Source of the DNA: Bursaphelenchus xylophilus
Lineage: Eukaryota > Nematoda > Chromadorea > Rhabditida > Aphelenchoididae
Assembly: GCA_904066235.2 (NCBI GenBank)
Contig: CAJFCV020000001.1
Coordinates: 8,742,001 to 8,806,000 of the forward strand
Direction of reading: 5' to 3'
Length of the DNA: 64,000 bases
Part shown: positions 48,833 to 60,692 of the stretch, in pieces
Numbering within the stretch: position 1 is the first letter of the stretch
Layout: every line of letters begins with the position of its first letter
Translations under genes and position numbers: made by a program
The notes under the pieces: generated by a model
The model's input: only the letters and a program-made list of their open reading frames with translations
The model's database searches: none
Told to the model about the DNA's origin: nothing

Positions 48833-51078
48833 ATGGCTTATCTGATGCCATCCCCATCTTCATCGGCCTCTTCGACGTCCTTGAATCCATCACTGAGTCC
48901 CCCAAATATGTCACAATGTGCAATTTGTGGGGATAAGGCGACCGGGCGACATTACGGGTGTGTAAACAGTTGTGATGGATGCAAAGGTTGGTAATTATAA
49001 TCAAAAAAATTTGCCAAATTCCTTGACATTTGCGTCTAACTAAATAATATACGATCAATTTTTGCAGGGTTTTTCCGTCGAAGTATCAGAAAAGAACACA
49101 TTTACAAGTGTCGCTTCAAAAATGATTGCAATGTCGACAAAAGTAAGTTTTCTTCCCGAATAATTTTACTTTGCATTTCTCAGTTTTGCATAATTTCAAA
49201 TGCCCTGGGGCATCCGGTTAATTGTCTTCTTTTCTTGCATAAAAAACCGGTTTTAATTACAATTTAGAGTATAAACAACACGTGGGCATAAAATTTAAAG
49301 TAAGGAGATTAGAAATGGCGTGATCAGGTGCTTTTTTGGTTCATACGTAACAGCAGGTAGGAGGCGATGATTATATAATTGAGCTTCGAAAACAAATGAC
49401 AGAACTCATTAGAGCTGCACGGGAACATAAGACTCATGGCATGTTTATCCCATTGTATTTTTAAATATTCTGTCATAATGCATTAAGGCATGAGATTTTG
49501 GAAGGAAAACAGGGATCATTGAGGTGTAATATCGTTGTTCGATATACAGTAGGAACTCTTTTCGAATGAAACGGTGCTAAATAGGCATGCGTTTGTTTTG
49601 TACACGGTCCCATGGGATTCAAATTCAACTTTCATGTACAAAATTTCAATTTTTTGTGTTTCAAATCTCCGTTACTGATGCCTACAATTTCTATCCACGT
49701 GTTTTCAGCCCACCGTAATGCCTGTCGCGCCTGTCGTCTCCGGAAATGTTTCGTGGCTGGAATGCGGATCGAAGCCATCCAAAATGAACGAGATTCCATC
49801 GGAAAAAGACGAAAACTGGACCCGGAATTAAATGAAGGGGCCAACTTCTTAAAGGACCTGACAAATGCCGAAAGCCTGTGTATACAGTTGAGGGAATCTG
49901 TGATCAAAAGTACCGATCAGATTAGCTATGACAAAGGGAAGATCAAGTATGAAGGAAACACCAAAATGGCGACACTAAATGATGTGGGATCTAGTATTCA
50001 TCAACAATTATTGCTGACTGTGGAATGGGCAAAAAGTTTGGGGCCTTTCAGAGAGCTTGAGTTGGATGATCAGGTATGCATTGGCTTTGGATGTCAACAA
50101 AAATAAGATAGAACTGCAATAGGATGCTTTTTGGATTAAAAACCCGCTCAGGAAGTCAACCTGACTTTGCGATTTCCACTTAGTTCCTTAAAACGGTAAA
50201 ATTACAAATAACCCCAAAGATCTTTGATCCCTAACCTTGCTTGTTTACCAGTAGTGGACTTGGAGAGCTTCTAAAAAAGGACAAAGCGGGGGTCATACGA
50301 ACATTGATTTGATTGATTAATCAAGGTAATTGTAAACTAAAATGTGATTATGGTGCTTTCTCGACCCAAAGAACACCCGTATGTTTTATCACAAACTATG
50401 GCATGATGATTAAACATAATAAAAAATTATATTATCCATGACTTCAGGCGGCTCTTCTCAAAGCAAATGCGACTTCTCTAATTGTTTTGGCGGTGGCCAT
50501 TCGATCCATGGCCTTGGATGATGGGATTTGTTTGGCTAACGACACTTATCTGCCTATCGAGAATGCTGCTTTGGTCGGTGATATCAATGCTGTTGTTGTT
50601 CGGATTGTCAGAGAATTGGTTCGGCCGGCAAGGGAGTTGGGAGTTGAATTGTCCGAGTATATTGCACTCAAGGCCGTCCTTTTCTTCAATCCTTACAATG
50701 CTGGTGAGCAATTAAAGACATATTTTTTTGAATTTTACAACTAGGTCATCTATATACACGTATATATTAATTTTAGTCTCCGTTTCCCCCGAATGTGTCA
50801 GAAAATTGCAAGAATCCCGTTTGATTTCCCTGAAAGCTCTGAAACAGTCGGTCCGTGAAGGTGCGGACAATGAGTGTCGGATGGGAGAACTCCTTCTGCT
50901 TCTTCCCGCAGTCCAGGCCGTAGCCCAACAATTGGCTGAAGATGTTCAACTCTGTCGATTATTCCAATTAACCTCGGTTGATTCGTTGATGGAAGCCCTT
51001 ATTCTCCAGGAATACAAAGAGGATTCGGTCGACAAGAGAATTTTGGTAGAACGATTGACCAGTATGAACCCAGGATAA
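48833..51078 (+). CDS. HNF4-like nuclear hormone receptor
   Basis: This is a transcription factor of the nematode supplementary nuclear receptor group, 383 residues. Exons are 48833-48986, 49068-49142, 49709-50073, 50448-50703 and 50777-51078. The DNA-binding domain (residues 29-98) reads [42 protein letters not shown] and [15 protein letters not shown], followed by [11 protein letters not shown], as in HNF4. The ligand-binding domain carries [40 protein letters not shown] and LKAVLFFNP. The first zinc finger has 14 instead of 13 residues between Cys32 and Cys47, with an extra Cys43. The P-box (CDGCKG) is standard. The gene follows nhr-49 in the same orientation. I cannot name the worm orthologue. 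AATAAA lies at 51368-51373. Confidence 0.88.
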
Positions 51079-51535
51079 CTCAGAAAATCATCTTGCCTAC
51101 CGTATTCCGCCAGGCCAAATTCATCTTCATCGATGCTCATCGGGTGTAAAATGTGGCTCACAAACCGTTTTACAGTATTGCGAGTAATTCTACAGTACGT
51201 TGTACATAGTTGTTTTTTTCGAACATTTCTACCGTAATCCAAAGCCATATCTTCGAGTATTATCTTGTGTAAAACCAGTGCTCTGTTTCAGTATTCCCAA
51301 CGAATAATCACCTCAAACTGTTCCAGTATCACAAGTTTATTTATGATCATCAATTATACTTATGGAAAATAAAATAACCCGATGAGAAAGAGGAATATTA
51401 CTATCTAAAATTATATATCTTTTCACTGATATGGTGTTCATTATGCAAGAAATGGCGCTCTCTACACCCCGAGATTGGCCCAGGTGCAGCCGGAAAGAAT
51501 GGGCAGGAAGAAGATTAAAAAATTAAATCAAAATA
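51079..51535. other. 3' region of second receptor
   Basis: The receptor 3' UTR, with AATAAA at 51368-51373, is followed by about 160 bp of unremarkable sequence up to the TA that flanks element B. Confidence 0.45.
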
Positions 51536-52468
51536 CAGGGTGGGCCACTCGAAACTCCCAACCTCTTTTTAAGTATTTCTCCGCCGATAATGCACCAATT
51601 TCTATGAAATTTATATCAAATTGAAGCTGAGACACCCCATTTCTTGTCCACCAAATATGGCCCGTCTAACTTCACGGAGGCACCCGTGCTGACCTTTTAC
51701 ATTTTCATTCCAAATTTTGGAGCCTGAAATCGGTGAAACTTAGAAAATTTTTGGAATGATTTCCAGTTGAGTTTCTTGAAATTGGAAAATGCTCGCGCCT
51801 TTAACTATACTCCGCGTACAATGTTTTGACCCCCCTTCTAACTCGGCCCAAAGTGTACCAATTGGGACCAAATTTGGTATGTAGTCTACTTACAGGCTAG
51901 TAACAAAAAATAACATAGCAAGACAAAACATTTTGTTGAATTTCAAAATCTAGGAGCAATTTTCAAAAATCACCTTAAAAAATCGAGGAAAAAGTTTTGA
52001 CCCCCCCTTAAAAAAAGTTAGATATCGCCAGCGGATGCCACGCAAACCTATTGTAACCGACGTCCCATACCTGAATACAGGTTAATGAATGGTTTTCCGT
52101 TGAATGCTTCGTTGCATTTGAGGATTCAACGCGTTAAACCGTTTTTGATGTAGAGGTGCCCAAAATGGTAAAAATCTTGCCCTAGAGTTTTCCTAGAGCA
52201 CTAAACTGGCTTATATTATGTTATTTAGACCTGTATTTACCTTCTCCTTTCGATAAAAGTGCATGGTGGCCTGGCGGTGTAGATTCGGCAGATACCCTCT
52301 TATCATGCCCAGCCTTGGTGAGCCATTTGCTCTTTGGCTAAAGGTCTAGATGTGGTCGTTAGGTCCTCAATCTAATCCTGAGACTCCTAGTTACTCTCAA
52401 ACAAAGAATAAACTCCCGCTGACACGGTCTCGTATGGTTTGCAGGCGCAACATCGCCGACCGGAGTTG

Positions 52469-52553
52469 GACGATTGGGGAAAAAGACGATTGGGGAAAGG
52501 GACGATTGGGGAAAAAGACGATTGGGGAAAAGTACGATTGGGGAAACCGAAAA
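52469..52553 (+). repeat. 17-bp tandem array, left arm of element B (5 copies)
   Basis: The unit is GACGATTGGGGAAAAA with variable last bases. The order of variants ends AAAAAG, AAAGGG, AAAAAG, AAAAGT, then AAACCG. The array lies within the left arm and mirrors the right-arm array. Confidence 0.85.
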
Positions 52554-53445
52554 GTATTATTTTTCTTCCATGCAAATGTCGAAGTTAGGATAATAGAGGG
52601 TGCTTATTTCGAAAATGACATTCATTTTTTTGATTCTTACTTTTTTCCTTAAGTAGTACTGTAAAGTAGTAATTTTTGATTTTTTTTCATAAATACTCGA
52701 ATTAGGGGTTTTCGAGGGTGCTGATTTCGAAAATCATGTAAATTTTTCCTCTAGTACTACATAGTACTATTCTGATACTATATAGTACGAAGTGAAAATA
52801 TGGCTTTTGACGTTAATGGTGTCGTTTTGATGCTTAGTACTCTTCAAAAACACGTTTTAAAGACTTGGTGCTATATAGTACTGTTTGATACTATGTAGTA
52901 CGAAGTAAAAATAGGCGTACTAAGCACCAGAACAACACCACGAACGCCTAAAGGCCAACTTTACACCTCGTACTACATAGTATCAGGTAGTACTATATAG
53001 CACCAAGTCTTTAAAACGTGTTTTTGAAGAGTACTAAGCATCAAAACAACACCATTAACGTCAAAAGCCATATTTTGACCTCGTACTATATAGTATCACA
53101 ATAGTACTATATAGTACTAGAGGAAAAATGAACATGATTTTCGAAACCAGCACCTTCGAAATCCCCTAAATCCAGTATTTTTCGAAAATTTTTAAAAAAT
53201 TAGTACTTAACAGTACTACTTAAGGAAAACTAGTAATGTTCAGAAAAAATAAACCCGATATTCGAAATCAGCACCCTCGAAAACCCCTAAATCGAGTATT
53301 TATGAAAAAAAATCAAAAATTACTACTTTACAGTACTACTTAAGGAAAAAAGTAAGAATCAAAAAAATGAATGTCATTTTCGAAATGAGCACCCTCTATT
53401 ATCCTAACTTCGACATTTGCATGGAAGAAAAATAATACTTTTCGG

Positions 53446-53592
53446 TTTCCCCAATCGTACTTTTCCCCAATCGTCTTTTTCCCCAATCGTCCCTTTCCCC
53501 AATCGTCTTTTTCCCCAATCGTACTTTTCCCCAATCGTCTTTTTCCCCAATCGTCCCTTTCCCCAATCGTCTTTTTCCCCAATCGTCCCAGT
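53446..53592 (-). repeat. 17-bp tandem array, right arm of element B (9 copies)
   Basis: This is the complement of the left-arm unit (CCCCAATCGTCTTTTTC). On the minus strand the variant order AAAAAG, AAAGGG, AAAAAG, AAAAGT occurs twice, forming a 68-bp higher-order unit that is present only once in the left arm. Confidence 0.85.
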
Positions 53593-55132
53593 TCCATCGC
53601 CGACCTGCACCTTAACGAAAAACCCGCGTTTTTCAAATGGATTTTTAGCCACCAAAAACGGCTTTAATTTGATGGACCAGGTAATTTAAGACGCTACAGC
53701 ACCCACCATACTCATTTGAGACTTATGAAACGCCAAATGGGAGGTGGGGATGTCATCGTACTCGGGGTCATCTACAGTAACGGCAAACTTAAGATTAAGG
53801 TGAATGAAACCCATTACAAAACGTGTCAAATCGAAACATTTTACATTACTGAGAGTAAATAGGAGTCTCCGGATTACATTGAGGACCTAACGGTCACATC
53901 TCGACCTTGAGTCAAAGAGCAAATGGCTCACCAAGGCTGGGCATGAAGGTATCTGCCGAATCTACGCCGCCAGGCCACCATGCACTTTTATCGAAAGGAG
54001 AAGGTAAATACAGGTCTAAATAACATAATATAAGCCCAGTTTAGTGCTCTAGGAAAACTCTAGGGCAAGATTTTTACCATTTTGGGCACCTCTACATCAA
54101 AAACGGTTTAACGCGTTGAATCCTCAAATGCAACGAAGCATTCAACGGAAAACCATTCATTAACCTGTATTCAGGTATGGGACGTCGGTTACAATAGGTT
54201 TGCGTGGCATCCGCTGGCGATATCTAACTTTTTTTAAGGGGGGGGTCAAAACTTTTTCCTCGATTTTTTAAGGTGATTTTTGAAAATTGCTCCTAGATTT
54301 TGAAATTCAACAAAATGTTTTGTCTTGCTATGTTATTTTTTGTTACTAGCCTGTAAGTAGACTACATACCAAATTTGGTCCCAATTGGTACACTTTGGAC
54401 CGAGTTAGAAGGGGGGTCAAAACATTGTACGCGGAGTATAGATAAAACTCTTACAAGCAGCAGAAAAAAATGATGGCAGTCAACGGAATAGTCAAAATTA
54501 TTCTTCAAGGCGTTGCTTTTGTGTTCTGGGGCGATAGGCTTAATTATTCGAAATTTTTCAAAATGTAAAAAAATGGGCGAAACTGTCTACATGCATGACG
54601 ACATCCACCCCGAAGATGCATAGAAACTTCCCAGTCTTAGATTGCCCGAGAAAACAGCTTTCGTTCTCATTCGCCCAAATTGGTACCTCGCCTGATTGAA
54701 ATATGGGCTTAACACACTTGGTACGGACGTAAACTTTGATGTTTTAAAATTTTTTCCGCGAATTTGTCGATTTTTTTCTTGCCGGTAATCTAAAAATTTT
54801 CTAAGTCCGAGAAACTCAATTGAAAATCATTCCAAAAAAATTCTAAGTTTCACCGATTTCCGGCTCCAAAATTTGGAATGAAAATGTAAAAGGTCAGTAC
54901 GGGTGCCTCCGGGAAGTTAGACGGGCCATATTTGGTGGACAAGAAATGGGGTGTCTCTGCTTCAATTTGATATAAATTTTATAGAAATTGGTGCATTATT
55001 GGCGGAGAAATACTTGAAAAGAGGTTGGGAGTTTCGAGTGGCCCACCCTGTAGAAAGAATAGAAGACTTGGGGTGAAAAAGTGGAAGAGTAAAAGCGTAA
55101 AGTTGTGAAAATAGAAGAGTAAAAATAAAATT

Positions 55133-58100
55133 CTATAAGGCCGATGAGGTGAGTTGGTGGTCATTTTGGCAATTGGCACAGGTCTCGTCATCCGAATCCA
55201 CGGCGCCAAAACGTTCATCTGTATTTGATAATAAGGCGTATCTAAAACAAGGCAATTTGGATAATCAGAGCAGAGAATGCATGGCAAAACTGTCAAAACT
55301 ATCACATACTCGGCTGATTTGTCTTCCCCGCCACATACATTTCCTCGGATGAAGGAATAAATACAGTAAACCAAGCCTCCAAAGATGGCAAACACGACAA
55401 TCGAGCTGAACAAATGACTGTCGGACTCTTCTACAATCTTCTTCGAGCAGTCTTCACATTCATGATGAGTATTTTCGGGTGTTTTATCTCCAGTACAGCA
55501 TTCTCTACAGTATCCAAAAGTCCCATTACGGTATCCATTGGCGCAAGTTGTGCATTCCAGAGAACCTGCAAGGATTTGAGTCGTTATCAGCGACACTTAC
55601 CCGGTCCGTGACACGTTTCGCATGCCTTATCGCAGAGCTGGCACTTCCCATTCATTCCCAGATAATAACCTATGGAACAGACATCTTCACGAATCATGCA
55701 ACGCGCTTGGACAGCGTGACTGTCTAAAGAGAAAAGCAATTAATAAAAAAAGTTATACTCACAGAGGGTCTAGTATAATACAAATAAATTTTAACTTACA
55801 ATCAGGGACCAATCCGATGGGGCAGGTCTTCACACAATGTCCTTGATCCAATCTTACAGTATGCGTCTCAATCAGAAGCAGCGACCCTTCACAAGAATCA
55901 CATTTCTCGGCCCCAGAACAGGTCTGGCAATTGGCCGCACACTTTTTACATTTATCACCTTCGGCGAAAAATCCGCTGGAGCACTTGGGCACGCATTTGA
56001 AGCCGGCTCTATTCCTCATGGTCTGCGTGAAATGCTTGCACGAGAAGCAAGAGTTAGCTGAATTGGATTCTGAACATCCATTACATTCAGGATGACAGTT
56101 CCCGACTGATTGCAGATCTCCGAAAGCTGGCTGATGCGGCTCCGAAGTGGAAGCGGGATGAGTCTACAAGAGATTACGGTAGAAACTATTAAAATAATGA
56201 CAAAGGTGTTCAACAGAACGGGATAACCGATACAAAGACCGCGCAATCTTTGATTGTAATCATAATTTTATATTCATTTCCAAACAAACCATTCTGATAT
56301 TGTACTTTGTACTTTTTCAATTGCAAAAAATCTGACAACTTTGCAACCTTCGGTAACACTTATACCATAAATTCTCAACCAACCACCACCACAACCAAAG
56401 AAAATATGACTATTCTAATATACCGTATATCTGTATTCGTATTTATAAATTGAAGACATTGAGAATCCATGTACAACGTAAATAAGTAATAGAAAGGGAA
56501 AGGAAGAGAGCATCGTGCATTGCGGAGATTCAGAAGGGCCGAACCAGATCGAGGAATTTGTTCCAGAAGCCGCGGGAAGTGGTCGTTGTGATATGATGCA
56601 CGTTCTACAAAAAAGCTCTGACTCAAACAGCCGGATCAAGGGATCATGGGTTAGTGCTAGATGGACGTTAATGTTCCCCTGAGGCAGTAGAAATGCGTCA
56701 AGAGATAAGCAGGGAAGTAAGTTGAGACCCGGATCAAGCATGGATAATATAAAATCGCTACGTAAATAAACTCCGTCTTCATTAACAGCTTTATGTTCGA
56801 ATCATGCAATAAATGCAACAATTATTAATATTATTTACTACCCTATTCTAAGATATGACCCTGGTCGAAAGATATATAGGGTTAGATACATTTACATGAA
56901 AAGATTAGCTCTGATGACAACATAAATGAAAAAATAATGCGACTTACAATGTTAGAAATACCTGACAAACAATAAAAGACAAGATACGATACGGGAAAGA
57001 CAAAACATTTCATCGGAATATCCACGGAATAAACGCTCTTCTAATTCTGAAAATATATAAAATACAGAGAGAGTGCTACCTTCTTCATTGAGCATACGAA
57101 AATCACCCGAAATGTGTTGGGAAAACAAAAATCACATCAATAAGTGCTAGTTTTGGGGAACCTAAAGGCAAAACCCAAAAACAATTAGTTGGAAATATCA
57201 TTTTCGTTATATAATACTACTAGGCTATTAGTATAATAATACCCAAAGTTTTTTTTTCACAAATTAGTATTAACTTCCCGTATTCTTAGATACTAGTTAA
57301 TCTCGTAAGGACGCTTGTATTTGATAGGAATGACACCGGTTACTGGTCGTTTTAAAAAAGGGTACCCGAAATTATCAACAAAATAAATATAAAGTGAAAA
57401 AATTGAAAACTGCAAATATCACAATGCAAAACGATCTTCTCCTTGCGCTCATTGAGTCGTTTCCTGAGTTTCTTGAGAAGTTGAATGTAATTCATGAGTT
57501 GAAGGGGGATTTGACGCCTTCTTCGGACGACGACGACACAATTGGTAGACTGAGAAGAGAGCGACGAGCGCCACCAAACCGACAGTGATGACTTGGACGA
57601 GGAAAAGGAGCCAGGACGTTGAGAAGATCTGGAGAATCATCAGTCAAAGGGAGCGAGGATAAGGGTTATGATCAAGATCATGGGACCCAACATTGTTGAA
57701 TTCAGAGTGTGCGGATACTCAATTCTACCGACGATAATCACTTTCCGCAGACTTGATCCTATTTCTTCTTGCATTTTACTATATTCCGTTGTAAATCAGC
57801 CTTTTTGTTTTACATATGAATCAAACTTTCATAAGATTCGTATTTTAAGAGGATTCCAGGAAAGCACTTTTGGCACGATCGACAGTCACAGAATACAAAA
57901 CAGACTCAGAACAGAGAAGAGTGTCGGAATTTCCTGTTTCGTATTCCGTGCCTGACAAAAAGAGTGATTTCCGTGCTGAACTGGAACCCTTGACTCAACG
58001 GCAGAAACGGAAATGGAATCAAGAAACACGAAATTCCGCACACCCTGGACAGAACAATATCGAGGTGTTATGAAAGGGGAAATGTGAAAGTGGACATCAA

Positions 58101-60692
58101 ACTCATGTCACGACCCATGTTAAATCACATCAAAAATACAAGACCAGACTTCCGAAAGGACTAAACTAAGGAACCCGGTCATCAAAAGCAACAACTTCGC
58201 AAAACGACTTACTTGAGATGTGATGGACATCGATTGACCCTGAGATGAGGGCTTAAACCTCGAGGGCACCGGGTTGTCACTGTGTCTGGGGTCATTGGAC
58301 TGGGCTGGGTATTCGGTTCCGTATAACAGAAGGGTCCAGTCGCTGATCATACCTGTAAATTGCATATTACAAACGATGGCTCGCCTCTACACGTCTAAAT
58401 CAACAAAAAGAAATAAATGTATACCTGATATCGCTGGGTTGTTGGTGACACTTTCAACGATCAACGTCCAGGTTCCTCGAGGATCTTCGCCCCAGGTCTG
58501 CACACTTAGGAAAGGCCATTTATGGAACCCGTTTTGATTTATATCCTAAAATCATCGAATTAAAAGATTAAAGTAGAGATTCATTATATATATACATCTT
58601 TGTCCGCCTTTAAAAAGTTTCCGCCGAACCTTCGCCGATGTGTGAAACATCCGCCAAACTATCGAGACTAACAGATTACGTCCTGCCAGATGCGGCATAC
58701 CTGATTTCATCCGTAGTAGAGGAGTCTGAGCTTTGTAGCGAGGTGTAATTTTCAAAAAAGACATCGAATTTTAAATACAACTTAAATTTCTTGGATAACT
58801 GCAAAGAGCACAAAAATATAAGCAAAAATTTTGTTCAAAATTTCTTGAAGGACCCTGTACTCTGAAAAAAAGAAATACCTGAGGTCGCGGTGGAAGAAGA
58901 ACAGATTCAGTGCCACTAGGAGAGTAAAGAGTCAGCTTCAAATCTCCTCTCTTTCCATATCTGATCGTTGATACAACTTGAACATGTTCTAGATAGAGGA
59001 CTGGTGTCCCCTCTCGACAACCATTCACATCCAATGTGAAATTGAGTTTAAATCGCCCAACAATTGGTCGTGGACTAAAATAATATCATATATAACAATA
59101 TTGTTCTCTAAAAATGACGACAAATAAAGGAAATTGCTTACTTCGGCCTCTCCAATCTGTATTCGTAAGTGCACATGTGCTGTTCAGGGACAGTTCTCCA
59201 GACTTTTGCCAACTTGACCAATTTCCCAGCATCCATTAACCCGTAACCAAATTTATTGCTGATATATCGTCCAACTCCATTCACCGACCATCCAGCATTT
59301 CCCAAAAGAGGTGCAGGGTTAGCAGTTCTAAGAACAATATGCTGCATATCCCTCCAGGTGAGAGCTGGATTAGCCTCCAATGCTAAAGCAATAATACCAG
59401 CAGCCAGAGGAGCAGATGCAGATGTTCCTGTATGCATTTTGGTGCACCCACTGGGAACATCGACTGTAACAATGGCTGGTTGATTGATGTTGGCCGAGGA
59501 GTAAGTAGTGGCGATTGTTGATGGGCATTCCTCTAGATACCATGGTCTTTTGTTATCGAAAGTAGCAGAAGAAATACTGAGGGTGTAGATGGAAGTAGTG
59601 TAGCCATCAGCCGAGCAGGAATCTTGTCTTGATCCTCCATTTCCGCTGGCCCAAACAAAAATATTTCCTCTTCCGTTTCGGCCGCGTTTGATCCCTCTGT
59701 AAAAGGCTTCCTGGGCCAATGCTCCAGGCCCATCAAAGGTCTTGCCATCATCCTCGGGACCCCACGAAGCTGAGTAAATATCAATATGATCTTGTCTCAG
59801 ATTCAAGGAAGCGGCTTCGACCGAGTCAGAGACCGGGCCATCCAACATCCTGACTCCACCGATATTAGATTTGAAAGCGACACCAACTCCACAAACATTA
59901 TTCCCAGCAACGGCAGCAACTTCACCAGCACAACGAGTTCCATGTTTGTTATCTCCATTATTCTGAGGAGTGGGATCATCATCGTGATCATTGATGTCGG
60001 TACTGGAGAGCGGATCATAGTTCTGGGCGATGTCTGCGTGATCTCTTTGGATTCCGTCATCCAGAATAGAGATGGACACATTTCTTCCAGCCAATCCCAT
60101 CATCCACGCTTCTCTCACATTCATATCGTATCCTCCTACAGCGCGACCAACAAGATACCATTGGTCTTGGTACAAGGGATCTGGGAATGGGAGTTTGGGG
60201 ATTGGTAATGCTTGGCGTTCTTCCCTGGGGCCATAAATAAGAGAGTCGTCCACAAAGTCCCTCTTCACCCGTTTCTTTGGAACATCTGCAGCAACCCATT
60301 CAACGTGACCATTGAGACCGATCTGATCCATGGTCTCCCTTTTCACACGATGCCCTTTTTCGTGATACATAAAGTAGTGAGAGTCCAGAAACGGCTCGCC
60401 CTAAAATTATACTGTATTAAAAAATATAACGGATAAAATAAACACAAATTCGACAAGACGATGCAGTAGCGCGCGGTGGCTTAAACTTTACTTTGGTCTC
60501 TCTATCTTTTACCTTGATAACCATTCCGTGAGACCTGGCAATCCTCCTGGCCAGTTCATCATCTCGTTTAACCAGTTTGAGAGTAGCCCGATCAGTAAGT
60601 TCTTCTTCTTCGGCAATAACAACAACAATAAGCGATAACAACATGAGAGCGGCGGACCATGGGGAAGCCCATAGCCGTATCCGAAAACTCAT
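55133..60692 (-). CDS. bli-4: Furin/BLI-4-type proprotein convertase, two 3' ends
   Basis: This secretory-pathway subtilisin-like protease cleaves precursors after paired basic residues; in C. elegans it processes cuticle collagens. Shared exons are 60513-60692, 59142-60400, 58879-59074, 58425-58545 and 58213-58352. The signal peptide is WSAALMLLSLIVVVIA. The prodomain has an internal HRVKR site and final RVKR (cleavage after residue 107). The catalytic triad is Asp174 (SILDDG), His213 (NKHGTRC) and Ser387 (GTSASAP), with oxyanion Asn314 (ASGNGG). A P domain follows (RGDLKLTLYSPSGTES, GTWTLIVES). The long form adds 55800-56163, 55601-55723, 55310-55565 and 55133-55241 (915 residues): furin-like Cys-rich repeats, a membrane segment (SSIVVFAIFGGLVYCIYSF) and a cytosolic tail. 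The short form ends at 57449-57628. Alternative C-termini fit bli-4 better than kpc-1. Confidence 0.9.
57449..57628 (-). CDS. bli-4: Alternative terminal exon of the convertase (short form)
   Basis: An acceptor (GATTCTCCAG) opens a phase-0 exon of 59 codons plus stop that joins directly to the shared exon ending at 58213, giving about 691 residues. It encodes SWLLFLVQVITVGLVALVAL, a strong membrane segment, then YQLCRRRPKK and a hydrophilic tail rich in T, S and Q. This would replace the Cys-rich region of the long form with a bare membrane anchor. The splice is inferred from phase and signals only. Confidence 0.65.
   Translation of the reverse strand: MFSTSWLLFLVQVITVGLVALVALFSVYQLCRRRPKKASNPPSTHELHSTSQETQETTQ

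Larger units (their letters stand above)
51536..55050. mobile_element. Long palindromic element B, TA-flanked, CAGGGTGG ends
   Basis: The 3,515-bp element starts CAGGGTGGGCCACTCGAAAC and ends with its exact complement. TA lies immediately outside each end (51534-51535, 55051-55052), the target duplication of Tc1/mariner-type transposons. The left arm (to about 52918) pairs with the right arm (from about 52943) through nearly its whole length, leaving a loop of about 25 nt. Differences are a longer right arm with extra blocks (about 54440-54815 and 53640-53860) and array-copy differences. No frame resembling a DDE transposase is present, so it is non-autonomous. If transcribed it would fold into more than a kilobase of double-stranded RNA. 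Confidence 0.85.

Noticed and set aside
48957..48972. Tiny 12-bp intron (GTGTGTAAACAG) in the second receptor that would remove residues near the odd zinc-finger spacing
   Set aside because: Twelve bases is far below the minimum for spliceosomal introns, and removal would delete four residues, not one.
52469..53592. Possible CRISPR-like array
   Set aside because: The 17-bp units are directly abutting with no unique spacers, and the sequence is eukaryotic.
52350..53689. Peptides rich in repeated DWGKKTIGEK-type units
   Set aside because: These are translations of the 17-bp array in element B. The length comes from the repeat lacking stops in one frame, not from coding selection.
57870..58073. 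67-codon plus-strand frame inside the convertase intron
   Set aside because: It is hydrophilic and looks somewhat protein-like, but is antisense to the gene, has no acceptor or domain, and is short enough to arise by chance.
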